Source: Bacteroidales bacterium (lineage in GTDB: Bacteria > Bacteroidota > Bacteroidia > Bacteroidales > JAAUTT01). Taken from it: DNA of 12,510 bases. Below, piece by piece: positions 1 through 9,357 of this stretch. A program made the position numbers and the translations under genes. The stretch is from positions 1 to 12,510 of the forward strand of contig JAAUTT010000047.1 of the NCBI GenBank assembly GCA_012031335.1, written 5' to 3'. The notes beneath the pieces are model-generated. The model saw only the letters and a program-made list of their open reading frames with translations, was not told the DNA's origin and did not search any database. Position 1 is the stretch's first letter, and each line of letters opens with the position of its first letter.

Positions 1-71
1 GAATTGTTTATCTATTAATGTTTGTTGAAGTGCCAAATATGGTATTTATTTCAATTATGATAAGTTTTTAT

Positions 72-79
72 TATGTTTG
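72..79 (+). promoter_or_regulatory. possible Bacteroidota -7 promoter element upstream of the sigma factor gene
   Basis: TATGTTTG matches the Bacteroidota -7 consensus TAnnTTTG exactly and lies about 20 bases before the likely sigma factor start. I find no TTG-type -33 element at the usual distance upstream, so this may be chance in AT-rich DNA. Bases 1-71 hold no gene that I can see. Confidence 0.22.
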
Positions 80-99
80 TTCAATAAAATATTTATAAA

Positions 100-760
100 G
101 TGAACAAAATCAGATCCAATAAAAGATTTACTTATCAGTATATCAAAAGGTGATACAAATTCCTTCAGGATCTTTTATGATCATTTTTTTAAAAAGGTAT
201 TACAATTTGCCCATTACTTTATAAAGTTGGATGAGATATGCGAAGAAATAGTTTCGGATGTTTTTATAAGTGTTTGGCTTAATAAGGAAAAATTACCTGA
301 AGTTGAAAGTGTTGAGTCCTACCTTTTTATTGTTACCCGGAACAAATCACTGAATTATTTAGAAAAAGAAACAAGGTCTGAGGAATTTTTTTATGAAATT
401 AATACGGAAGATATTGTTGAAAATATCAATCCTGAAAATACCCTAATTGCCGGAGAATTAGATATAATTATCCAAAAATCAATTGAACAACTACCTGAAA
501 GATGCAGGATAATTTTCCTAATGTCACGCGAAGAAAAGCTTAAACATTATCAAATTGCTGAAATCCTTTCAATATCAGAAAATACAGTGCATGCCCAGAT
601 GGTGATTGCTTTAAAAAAAGCTCTATACAATGTTAAGAAAACATATTTATCTTTTTATTTTGACTTGATTATTAAAAAGTTAAAAATATTTTTCATTTTT
701 TTTCAACTATCGTTTAGTTATCTTTTACTTTATTCCTGTCTTTATAATTACAATAATTAG
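100..760 (+). CDS. ECF-type RNA polymerase sigma factor (frame-broken near the start)
   Basis: This is a RpoE-like ECF sigma factor of the kind that drives SusCD loci in Bacteroidota. The frame is open from 104 to the TAG at 760. It reads KGDTNSFRIFYDHFF and then DEICEEIVSDVFISVWLNK, which is the sigma region 2 core-binding and -10 recognition part. After a linker comes region 4, with QLPERCRIIFLMSREE and the helix-turn-helix HYQIAEILSISENTVHAQM, which reads the -35 element. No in-frame ATG precedes region 2. A GTG at 100 gives VNK and joins the main frame if one A of the run at 106-109 is surplus, making about 219 residues. The TTG at 227 would cut off half of region 2, so I rejected it. The hydrophobic C-terminal tail is common in this subgroup. 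fecR follows two bases later, so the pair is probably cotranscribed. The family call is secure but the exact start is not. Confidence 0.88.
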
Positions 761-762
761 AC

Positions 763-1742
763 ATGTTAAAAAATAATCAGAAAATTTGGGATTCAATTTC
801 TTCAGTAATTAACGGGAATCCTACTGCAGAAGAAAAGGAAATTTTTAACGCCTGGATCACAGAAAGTGAATTCAACAAAAAAATTCTATGAAATTATCAA
901 TCAACAGAATGAGAAATATATCGATTCATCAGATGAGAAAAGGGATCGTATTTATTCTAAAATAGAAAAGATGGTTCTTCCAACAAAAAGAAAACGGCAT
1001 TTAAATTTATTGATACCAGCTGTTGCCGCTTCCTTTTTAATCATACTGTCTATATTCAGTTTGGTCAAATTATCGAAGGAACCGGAAACAATATATTTAG
1101 AATCAACCACTCCTTATGGAGTGCGGACAAAGTTAATATTGGCTGATAGTACTGTAGTATTTTTAAATGCAGGGTCATATATTAAATATCCTGCAAAATT
1201 TGTCGATAAAACCAGAAAAATATTTTTTCATGGAGAAGCTTATTTTGATGTAAAAAAAGATCCAGAACACCCGTTTATTGTTCAAACAGGAGACCTAAGT
1301 ATCAAGGTATTGGGAACGCAATTCAATGTTAAGAATTATCAAATGGATGAAAATATTGAAACCACATTAATTAACGGTTCTGTCGGAGTCTATTCCCAAA
1401 ATGATACAGATTTTTCTTTGGAATTAATGGCTAATGAGCAAGCCCTGTATGATAAAACAAAAAGAGACTTTCGAAAAAGAAAAGTGGATGCAGAACTCTC
1501 CGCCATCTGGAAAGATGGTAAATTTTATTTTGATAATGAACCATTATCAAAAGTGGTTATGACACTTGAACAAAATTTTAATATAAAAATAAAAATTCAC
1601 TCTAAAAAATTGGAGAATAAAATTTTTTCGGGACTATTTGGATAAAAATAAAAATATTACCCAGATTTTGGACGGCATTAAGCATTATAGCAATTTTCGA
1701 TATAAAATTAATAATGACAGCATAAATATATATGAAAAATAG
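763..1742 (+). CDS. FecR-family anti-sigma factor, inner-membrane signal relay (two frame breaks)
   Basis: This is a FecR-type anti-sigma factor. In this family the N-terminus binds the ECF sigma factor in the cytoplasm and the periplasmic part receives a signal from the STN domain of a TonB-dependent receptor. ATG 763 opens MLKNNQKIWDSISS and a short helical sigma-binding region. One membrane segment follows (LLIPAVAASFLIILSIFSLV, encoded near 1006-1070). The FecR domain then shows TPYGVRTKLILADSTVVFLN, HGEAYFDVKKDPEHPF and VLGTQFNV. The end is a DUF4974-like C-terminus (FYFDNEPLSKVVMTLEQNF, then YLDKNKNITQILDGI). Two surplus bases break the frame: one in the seven-A run at 877-883 and one at 1623-1633. 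With both removed the gene encodes 325 residues and stops at TAG 1742. Without the corrections it would appear to start at GTG 866 and end at 1645. It lies between the sigma gene and susC, the usual order. Confidence 0.9.
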
Positions 1743-1830
1743 AAATATATCTATCTAAAATACAGATCAGAAACATTTACTCACTAACTATAATATACAA
1801 TATGGACTCATCTTAAATTAAAAAAGAAAA

Positions 1831-1857
1831 TCGGAAAATGCTCTAACCATTTCCCGA
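1831..1857 (+). promoter_or_regulatory. hairpin or inverted repeat in the fecR-susC gap
   Basis: Arms TCGGAAAATG and CATTTCCCGA form a 10-base inverted repeat with one mismatch around a 7-base centre. It sits in the otherwise gene-free 1743-1921 interval, about 65 bases before the susC start. No T-run follows, so it is not a classic terminator. It could be a leader structure or an operator. The same gap holds CATTTTTG at 1893-1900, one base off the -7 consensus, and I could not support a full promoter. Confidence 0.3.
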
Positions 1858-1921
1858 ATTCCATAAAGCTTCGGCCATTAAATTTTTTGACTCATTTTTG
1901 TAACCAAAACTCTTTAAAAGT

Positions 1922-4900
1922 ATGAAAAAAAATTCATTCGGAGGGCAACTACTGCTATTTTACGAATACAAAAAATTTTTTTAACATCATGAAACTTTCG
2001 GTGCTTTTGACTTTAGTTTGTACATTAAGTCTTTCAGCTATACCATCCTATTCGCAGGATACAAAGATTAGTCTGAATCTGGAAAATGCTACAATTAAAG
2101 ATTTGCTAAAAGAAATTGGGAAAAAGCGAATTCTACATTTTGGTATAGTAATAATGAATTTAATGAAAACTATAAAATATCGATTTCGATGAAAGATCAA
2201 TCAATCGATAAAATATTAGATTTGGCATTAAAGGATAAAGACCTTACTTATGAAATCAGAGATAAAATAATCCTGATTTATAATTCAAATACTTTAAGAA
2301 ACGAACTTACAGGTTTACAGCAGCAAAAACTTTCAGGAACAGTTACAGATGCATCCACAGGTGAAGCAATTGTTGGGGCAAATGTAATCATAGATGGCAC
2401 TACCATTGGTGTTGTAACCGATGCCAACGGTAAATTTAGTATTACGGTTCCAAATCCTAATGCAATTTTGATAGTCTCCTTTTTGGGCTATAATACTGAA
2501 AAAATAACAATTACTGGACAAAATGATATCAACGTTATGCTGGTACCCGACATTACAAAGTTGGAAGAAGTTATTGTTGTGGGCTATGGGACCCAATCAA
2601 AAAGAAATGTATCCGGGTCCGTTTCCAATCTTTCAGAAAGGGATTTTAACAGGGGGATTACCCAAACTGCAGCAGACCTGTTACAGGGAAAAATTGCAGG
2701 TCTAACAATTACCACCGAAGGAGGTGATGTAACCAGTGCACAGACAATCAGACTAAGGGGAGCGTCATCATTGACTGGTTCGAGTGCTCCATTTGTTGTC
2801 ATAGATGGGGTTCCAGGAATGGATATGAATTCAATAGCACCTGAAGATATCGAATCTATAAGTATACTGAAGGATGCTTCTGCAACTGCCATTTATGGTT
2901 CAAGGTCGGCTAGCGGTGTAATTCTGATAACAACAAAAAGGGAAAACAAGGTCAATCAAATATTCAGTATAGCAGTTATGTTGCTGCTGATTTTATTGCA
3001 CGAAAACCAGATGTACTTACTGCTTCAGAATGGCGTAAATATGTCCAGGATAATAATATTGATGTATCTGGGTTGGACCTGGGTGCCAATACCGATTGGT
3101 TTAAGGAAATAACCCGCACTGGAATTTCGTCACAATCACAATCTGGCGTTATCTGGTGGTTAAACAATGGAGGTTACAGAGCATCTCTGAATTATTTAAG
3201 CCGGGAAGGGGTTATGAAAGATAACCATCTTCAAAAATATAATGGTTTAATTTCAATTAACCAAAAAGCACTAAAAGACCGGCTTAATATTACATTGGTA
3301 GCAGGTACAGTCCAAAGCGATTTTCAACCTACAAATACATATAATACCACCCTTGCTTACAATATGTTGCCAGTATATCCCGTAAAAAAAGGCTGATGGT
3401 TCGTGGTTTGATATCCAGGAGTGGGACCAGGGAAACCCTTTAAACAATATTGAAAACAATAAAAACAACCATAAAACAAGTTTATTATATACCAATTCAA
3501 AAATAGATTTAGAAATATTTAAGGGGTTTACTGCTGGCGTAAATTTATTTAAACAACGAAAAAGTGAGGATATTAGTGAATTCAGAGCATCTACAACCCA
3601 GGGCGGAAGACAAGATATGGGCTATGCCCGAAGGGAGAATAGGGTATGGGACAAAGACCTTATGGAATTAACCCTAAATTACTCAAAGACATTTGGTAAG
3701 AACGACCTAAAATTATTGGGAGGTTATTCCTATGAAAATAATCTTTATCAGTCTGTTGGAGCTTCGAACCGCGGATTTATAAGTGACGATTTTGAATTTA
3801 ACAATCTAGGTCTTGGCGAAAACCTTTTTTCGAATGATGTAAATTCCTATAAAAGCCGCAATAAATTAATATCATTCTTTGGTCGTATTAATTACAGCCT
3901 CAGTGGCAAATATATTTTAACAGCAACAATTAGAAAAGATGGTTCTTCAAAATTCGGGACTAACCATAAATGGGGATATTTTCCATCCATTTCGGGAGCC
4001 TGGCGTATCTCAGACGAATCATTTGTCCAAAAACTGAGCTTTATTTCAGATATGAAGCTGCGTGTTGGATATGGAGTTGTTGGCAATCAGGAAGGAATTG
4101 ATCCTTATAAATCACTTGCCCTATATGGACGAGGTGATGAATACTTTGACAATGGGAAATGGCATAATACATATCGTTATGCCCAAAACGACAACCCTGA
4201 CCTTCGGTGGGAACAAACAGCTTCTTTTAATACAGGGATTGATTTTGGACTGTATAATAACCGTTTAACTGGATCTGTAGATTATTATGTCAAAAAACGA
4301 GCGATCTATTATATGTATATAATGTTCCTGTACCACCCAATTTGTACCCAACAATGCTTGCCAATGTTGGTGATATGACAAACAAGGGGATCGAATTGGT
4401 TATCACCGGTGAACTTATTAAAAGCGAAACTTTAGATGGTCAGCAACCGCAAATTTTGCTCATAATAAGAATATGATTACTAAACTCTCGAATGATCTAT
4501 ACTCTACACAAAGAATATTTACCGGGCTGGTAAACTTAAGAGGCTCAGGATATTTAACAAGTTCTGTTATTGAGGAAGGTCAGGAAGTGGGAACTTTCTA
4601 TAATCTTAAATATAAGCGTATTGATGAAAATGGTAAGTTTGAAATTGAAGATATTAATAAGGATGGTACAATCAATAATGATGATTATACCTATATTGGA
4701 CATGCTTTACCAAGGTTCACCTACGGCATACAAAATACGCTTTCGTACAAGAAAATTGATCTGACTTTTTTCTTGCGTGGAATTTATGGTAATGATGTTT
4801 TAAATAGCCCGCGAATTCAGTATTCCAATTCAAAATGGTTGCCAGGTGGAAATGTTTTAGCTGAAGCACTTACGAATGGTGTAAAGCAAGACCCCTTATT

Positions 4901-5156
4901 TTCAAGTTATTATATTGAAAAAGGTTCCTTTCTCCGTTTAGACAATGCAAGTCTTGCATATAATTTTGAATTTAAAAATTTATGGGGAATAAATAAGTTC
5001 AGGGTATACTTGTCTGGCCAAAACCTATTTTGTATTACCAAATTCAAAGGATTAGATCCGGAAGTTAATATGAGTGGCCTTTCACCCGGTGTAATGGAGA
5101 CATTTTATGTTCCAAAGTCAAGAACTGTTTCCTTTGGCCTTGAAATAAATTTTTAA
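1922..5156 (+). CDS. SusC-family TonB-dependent outer-membrane receptor with STN domain (six frame breaks)
   Basis: This is the outer-membrane beta-barrel that imports a ligand together with SusD, powered by TonB-ExbBD. Corrected length is 1078 residues, normal for SusC with an STN domain. From ATG 1922 (MKKNSFGGQLLLFYEYKKFF) the frame runs into a signal peptide (MKLSVLLTLVCTLSLSAIPS at 1989). Next comes the STN domain (ISLNLENATIKDLLKEIGKK, SIDKILDLALKDKDLTYEI), which contacts FecR. A carboxypeptidase-regulatory-like beta domain follows (LSGTVTDASTGEAIVGANV, DANGKFSITVP). The TonB box is EEVIVVGYGTQ near 2565. The plug shows LQGKIAGLTI, LRGASSL, VVIDGVPGMDM and ILKDASATAIYGSRSASGVI. The barrel continues to GLEINF at 5156. 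Breaks: surplus T in 1976-1982, missing A in 2121-2125, missing A in 2935-2939, surplus A in 3384-3390, missing A in 4292-4297 and a missing base near 4437. The frame resumes correctly after each, so I read one gene. The ligand cannot be named. Confidence 0.95.
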
Positions 5157-5175
5157 TTTCTTAATAATTCTAATT

Positions 5176-6726
5176 ATGAATAAAAATATACGGAATCCTG
5201 TTAACAATAATAACAGTTACCATCACGATTTTTTCTTGCACCAATTTGGATGAAGATGTTTACAGCGAAATCCCTGTAGATCAATTTGGCAAAAACCAAA
5301 CCCAGGTGAATGCACTGGTAGGTTCTATTTACAGCACATTTAAGGTCCATCAGATGAACTGGGATTCTTATGTTGTTATGGATGAGCTTGCCGCGGATAT
5401 GATAGCCGTTCCTGGCTTTAAAGGAGGAGACTGGGGAGAACCCATGTGGCGCGAAACCATGCAACATTCCTGGACTTCATCAAGTACAGGTTTCAATGGC
5501 GCATATACAAGACCAAGTGGAAGCATTTCATTATGTAACCAAATTTATTATGAAATTAATGCCAATCCGGCGATATCTGATGATCTTAAATCGAAAATAC
5601 TTGCCGAAGTAAGAGGGGTTCGGGCATTCTGGTATTATACACTTTGCGATCATTATGGCGGAGTTCCTATCGTAACTGATTTTTTGGATAAAACCGAGCA
5701 ACCGGTAAGTAAAACTCGTAAAGAAGTTTTCGAGTTTATTGTAAATGAACTAAATGATATAAAAGATAAGTTAAGAGACGATGTCGCTACTCCTGCAAGC
5801 TATGGAAAGTTTACGAAAGGAACAGCCTATACATTACTTGCCAAAATGTACCTTAATGCCGAAGTATGGAATCCATCCGGAGGAGCAAAATGGCAGGAAT
5901 GCATTGACGCATGTAATGTAGTTTTAAATATGCCTTATATTCTCGAACCAAACTGGAAAACAAATTTTATTGCCCGTAATGAAGTATCAAAAGAGGCAAT
6001 ACTTTCAGCAGTTTTTAAAGCGGGTGGAAGTGGCGATCAAAATAACATCGGTGTAAATACACTTCATTATCTTGATCCGATTGCATTAGGTTTAAATATA
6101 AGCCCTTGGAATGGACTTGCTGCCAACCCAAATTATGTAAAAGAATATGACACAACCGATTTGAGGTACCGAGGCTCATTCCTATTTGGACCTATGATTG
6201 ACCCGAATACAGGCGAGGTATTAATCACCGGTCATGGAAGACCATTAATACATACCATTGATATGGAGCTTAACGATGTAGACGAAACTGGCTGGGGATG
6301 GATTAACCAGGAAGAAGGAGCTCGTATTAATAAATGGGATTTTGAGCCGGGACTGAGTACATCTCAGGAAAATGATGTCCATATTTTCCGCTTGGCTGAT
6401 GTATACCTTATGAAAGCAGAAGCACTTCTGCGTTGGGTATTAATGCTGACGAAGCCACAAACCTCGTGAATGCTATTCGTAAAAGAGCTTTTCTGATCCT
6501 TCAAGCTACTTGCAACAGCTACCCTGGAAGATGTTTACAAAGAAAGACGATTTGAATTTGCATGGGAAGGTTTTACACGTCAGGATATGATCAGATATGA
6601 AACATTCCTGAAAGCCCGATTACCTTTTAAGCCATTTATCAGTGATCCCAAATAATTTGTTGTTTGCTATACCAAAAGAAGTAATTGATGCAAAATCCAA
6701 ATATTAAACAGAATCCTGGATTTTAA
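5176..6726 (+). CDS. SusD/RagB-family nutrient-binding outer-membrane lipoprotein (six frame breaks)
   Basis: This is the surface lipoprotein that caps the SusC barrel and binds the ligand. ATG 5176, 19 bases after susC, opens a lipoprotein signal MNKNIR-ILLTIITVTITIFSC, with Cys as the lipidation site (lipobox IFSC) followed by TNLDEDVY. The SusD fold is recognisable: LVGSIYSTFKVHQMNW, ILAEVRGVRAFWYYTLCDHY, GGVPIVTDF, FTKGTAYTLLAKMYLNAEVW, and the C-terminal FRLADVYLMKAEALLR, ERRFEFAWEGFTRQDMIR, LLFAIPKEVIDA and QNPGF. The corrected length is 516 residues, typical for the family. Breaks: surplus A at 5194-5195, missing base near 6433, missing T in 6489-6492, missing base near 6512, surplus A in 6650-6652 and surplus A in 6692-6695. 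The uncorrected frame would end at 6469 and lose the C-terminus. It is surely cotranscribed with susC. Confidence 0.94.
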
Positions 6727-6754
6727 TTTTATTAAGTAGCACAGTAATAAACAC

Positions 6755-6787
6755 GGTATTGCTCTTAGTTTTAAGGGGAGCAATACC
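6755..6787 (+). terminator. hairpin after susD, possible terminator or attenuator
   Basis: GGTATTGCTC and GAGCAATACC pair perfectly over 10 bases around a 13-base loop, starting 28 bases after the susD stop. No clear T-run follows, so termination may be partial. That would let susCD be expressed more than the downstream oxidoreductase. The rest of 6727-6832 shows no gene. Confidence 0.5.
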
Positions 6788-6832
6788 TATGCTTTCGATT
6801 ATATAAATGCAAACTATTTTAAAAATTTAAAC

Positions 6833-8027
6833 ATGAAAAAAGTATCAAGGAGAAAATTTTTGGGAAATATTGGGGCAATGAGTGCTGCTGCTGTTATAGC
6901 CCCATCTGTTTGTCACCAATTTCCACTTCATCAATTACAGGCGAATCCTTTAAACCATTAGGTCGAAAAATTAAAGTTGGTATCATAGGTTGCGGTAGTG
7001 TGATGGTTGGTAATTATGCCCCGCACCTGAAAAACAGCCCGTTTGCCGAGGTAGTAAGTTGCTGTGATATAAAACCAGAACGTGCAGAAAAGGCAGCTAA
7101 TCAATTCAACATTCCTAATTGGTATCCTCATATGATAAAATGCTGGCTGGTGCAAATTTCGATCTTTTTGTGAATTGCACTGATATGCAGGAACATGGTC
7201 GTTTAAACAGGATAGCTATTATGGCCGGTAAATATGTTTGGAGCGAAAACCAATGGCAACAACGTACAAAGAAGGCCGAGAGCTATTTGACCTGGCTTTA
7301 TCTAAGGGAAAACATATATGGGGCGCTCCAGCTATGGTCAATAGTCCGCAATTTGCATATATGGCAAAACAACTAAATGCAGGAAAACTTGGCAGAGTGG
7401 CATCGGCTCATGCCCATTATGGTCATGAGGGTCCGGAATGGTCAGCTTTTTTTTATGAGGAAATGGTGGAAGTATGCCCGACCTGGGTGTTTATAACATG
7501 GTTTCTCTAACTGGTTTGCTCGGTCCTGTTAAATCGGTTGTCGCCATGCTCAATATAATCACTCCCACCCGCACGGTGGAGGATAAAGGACTTATTAAGG
7601 TTAAAGTGGAGGACAATGCCCACATTCTTATGGAGCATCAGAATGGAGTACTTTCGCATGTTCAATGTGGCTTTAACTATTTCAATCCTGCCGGACATTC
7701 CGGTGTGGGAGAAAACCGCCCTACCATTCAATCATTGGGTCGGAGGGCACCATGAACCTTATTGGTTATGATTGGCATCCGTTAGGGGTAGAGCTTGCAA
7801 CTAAAGACCATCCTGAATTGGAAACCTCTGTAACTGATGCCGGAAGTTTTGTTTGGCAGGAAGGCGCCTCTGTAATTTGTGAGCATCTTTCCACCGGTAA
7901 AGAATTGTTGATTACCTCCGAACATGCGCTACATGTTTTGGAAATTATAGAAGGAGCCAGGAAATCGCAGGAAACCGGACAACGAATTTCACTGAAATCT
8001 GAATTTAAATGGCCTGTTGTGGTCTAA
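6833..8027 (+). CDS. Tat-exported Gfo/Idh/MocA-family NAD(P)-dependent oxidoreductase (five frame breaks)
   Basis: This family contains NAD(P)-dependent sugar and polyol dehydrogenases related to glucose-fructose oxidoreductase. ATG 6833 opens a twin-arginine signal, MKKVSRRKFLGNIG followed by an Ala-rich hydrophobic stretch, so the folded enzyme is probably exported to the periplasm. The Rossmann domain begins at KVGIIGCGSVMVGNYAP (near 6973) and continues CCDIKPERAEKAANQF. The conserved EKP motif (WSEKPMATTYKEG, near 7240) supplies the usual catalytic Lys. The C-terminal domain has GGSMPDLGVYNMVSL, where the Asp and a Tyr stand at the active-site positions. Tyr, rather than the commoner His, is also found in glucose-fructose oxidoreductase, itself a Tat-exported protein. 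The end is ISLKSEFKWPVVV. Five missing bases break the frame: 6909-6911, near 7131, 7246-7249, 7459-7464 and 7730-7733. Corrected length is 399 residues. Substrate is unknown; GH109 glycosidases share the fold, but I see no specific support for that. Confidence 0.9.
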
Positions 8028-8038
8028 TATTTTTAAAT

Positions 8039-8066
8039 CCCTTCCATTTTAAATGGAAGGGGTTTT
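8039..8066 (+). terminator. Rho-independent terminator after the oxidoreductase gene
   Basis: CCCTTCCATT pairs perfectly with AATGGAAGGG over 10 bases around a TTA loop, followed by G and TTTT. It starts 12 bases after the stop codon. It separates the sigma/fecR/susCD/oxidoreductase block from the MFS-led unit. Confidence 0.88.
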
Positions 8067-8084
8067 CATCGAGATCTCTTAACA

Positions 8085-8108
8085 TTGATTGAACCCACCT
8101 TCGATCAA
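8085..8108 (+). promoter_or_regulatory. inverted repeat upstream of the MFS-MttB-ROK unit, possible operator
   Basis: TTGATTGAA and TTCGATCAA are inverted copies, matching at 8 of 9 positions, around CCCACC. They lie 40 bases before the MFS start and just after the terminator. The size and symmetry suit a dimeric repressor site, and the one mismatch would be a G-U pair in RNA, so a small hairpin is also possible. No regulator gene for it is in the window. Confidence 0.35.
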
Positions 8109-8148
8109 GCCATCTTCTTGTATTTATAAAAATGTTTCAAATTTAATT

Positions 8149-9357
8149 ATGCAATTATCCTCCAACTTAAGGCAAAAAGTAAAATCAATTCTCCTTTCCC
8201 GCAATAATTTTATTCGTGCGGCTTTTTTATTCAGTTTTGCCAGTTTGGCTTCCTGGATGCCCATGCTTAATTTATGGCTGGAAACCAAAGGATTAACTGG
8301 TGTTCAAATTGGTATGGTAGCTGCAATTCCCTGGTTATTAATGCTCTTTATCCAGCCATTTTGGGGTGTCCTGGCCGATCGGTATGGAAAGCTTGTGTGC
8401 TTCAGGATAAGTTTAATTGGGGCATCCGTATTATTTCTTGCGTTCCCTTTTGCATCAACCAGCATCGGTCTGATCGCATTTATGACAGTGGCATTATCGT
8501 TGTTTAACACACCAGTTTTGCCTTTACTTGACAGTATTGCACTCGATCATGTTGAAAGCAGAAAGATTAATTCTTACAGTACTATCAGATTCTGGGGGGC
8601 TTTGGGTTACGCCTTGGGGGCTTCGCTTACAGGCTGGCTTATTCCGATTTTTGGAGTTAAAGTTGCCTTTATTTCAAGTTCAGGTTTTTTATTGCTCACT
8701 TATTTATCGGCTATTAAAATAGATAAACCTGTCTTTCAACACAAAGGATTGGATGTGGAATTTAAATACCTGGGAAGAATTATCTCAAACAAAATTCTAT
8801 TAGCTTTTCTTTTTATCATTGTCATAGTAGCTATTGGGCAATCGGCTATTACTTTTTTCCTGACTTTATATATGCAACAAATAGGTTCATCGCCCGAAAC
8901 AACAGGATTAGCCATTGCAATGGAAGGAATTAGCGAATTACCATTTTACTTTATTGCTGCATGGCTTCTTCAACGAATTGCTCCAGAAAAAGTAGTTTTC
9001 ATTGCGATTATGGCCACCTCCCTCAGATTATTTCTTTATTCAATCAACAACAACCCAACCATGGTAATTATGATTGAGGCTATGAATGGACTAACCTGGA
9101 CTCTTTTGTGGGTATCTTCTGTTGAATTTGTAAATAATATGGTTTCCTCAAAATGGAGAACAACCGGGCAATCTATGCTTTGGGCTGCATATTTTGGAGC
9201 AGGTGCAGTAATCGGGAATATTGCAAGTGGCAGGATGTATCAGCAAATGCCTATGAAACAAGTATATGCAATCTGTAGTTTGATAGTACTTTTTACCGGG
9301 GTAATCGCTTTTTACCTTTTTTTCTTCAGAAAAACTAAAGAAATTCCTGTAACATGA
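8149..9357 (+). CDS. MFS permease, sugar/nucleoside symporter-like, 12 predicted membrane helices
   Basis: This is a major facilitator superfamily permease of 402 residues in the inner membrane, probably an uptake symporter. The start ATG 8149 (MQLSSNLRQKVKS) sits just before the first helix, FIRAAFLFSFASLASWMPML. A TTG at 8089 would add 20 residues of non-family sequence that overlap the inverted repeat, so I rejected it. The loop between helices 2 and 3 carries the MFS signature GVLADRYGK. The second half begins near IISNKILLAFLFIIVIVAI after a cytoplasmic loop (IDKPVFQHKGLDVEF). The layout resembles the LacY/nucleoside/3-phenylpropionate group (MFS_1-like), judged by eye. The gene is uninterrupted, unlike most neighbours. 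Its TGA at 9355-9357 overlaps the ATG of the MttB-like gene (ATGA), a sign of translational coupling and a shared substrate route. The substrate cannot be read from the sequence. Confidence 0.9.
   Translation: MQLSSNLRQKVKSILLSRNNFIRAAFLFSFASLASWMPMLNLWLETKGLTGVQIGMVAAIPWLLMLFIQPFWGVLADRYGKLVCFRISLIGASVLFLAFPFASTSIGLIAFMTVALSLFNTPVLPLLDSIALDHVESRKINSYSTIRFWGALGYALGASLTGWLIPIFGVKVAFISSSGFLLLTYLSAIKIDKPVFQHKGLDVEFKYLGRIISNKILLAFLFIIVIVAIGQSAITFFLTLYMQQIGSSPETTGLAIAMEGISELPFYFIAAWLLQRIAPEKVVFIAIMATSLRLFLYSINNNPTMVIMIEAMNGLTWTLLWVSSVEFVNNMVSSKWRTTGQSMLWAAYFGAGAVIGNIASGRMYQQMPMKQVYAICSLIVLFTGVIAFYLFFFRKTKEIPVT

Noticed and set aside
19..82. Near-repeat ATGTTTGTT at 19-27 and 74-82
   Set aside because: Two nine-base copies in very AT-rich DNA are likely chance. 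No third copy and no element boundary was seen.
1743..1921. Small gene in the fecR-susC gap
   Set aside because: The interval has frequent stops in all frames and no plausible start followed by a family-like peptide. Only the hairpin stood out.
2333..2892. Open frames on the minus strand within susC (2333-2596 and 2584-2892)
   Set aside because: They lie opposite the conserved regulatory-like, TonB-box and plug region of susC, show no recognisable domain, and are expected shadows of a long coding gene.
1976..3390. Programmed ribosomal slippage at the long A and T runs in susC
   Set aside because: Breaks of both signs occur throughout seven unrelated genes without a shared slippery motif or downstream structure. 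Sequence error explains all of them more simply.
5201..5467. Minus-strand frame opposite the susD start
   Set aside because: It overlaps the lipoprotein signal and N-terminal SusD domain, and its translation has no family features.
8089..8148. Upstream TTG start for the MFS permease
   Set aside because: The added residues are not family-like and overlap the inverted repeat. ATG 8149 sits right before the first membrane helix.
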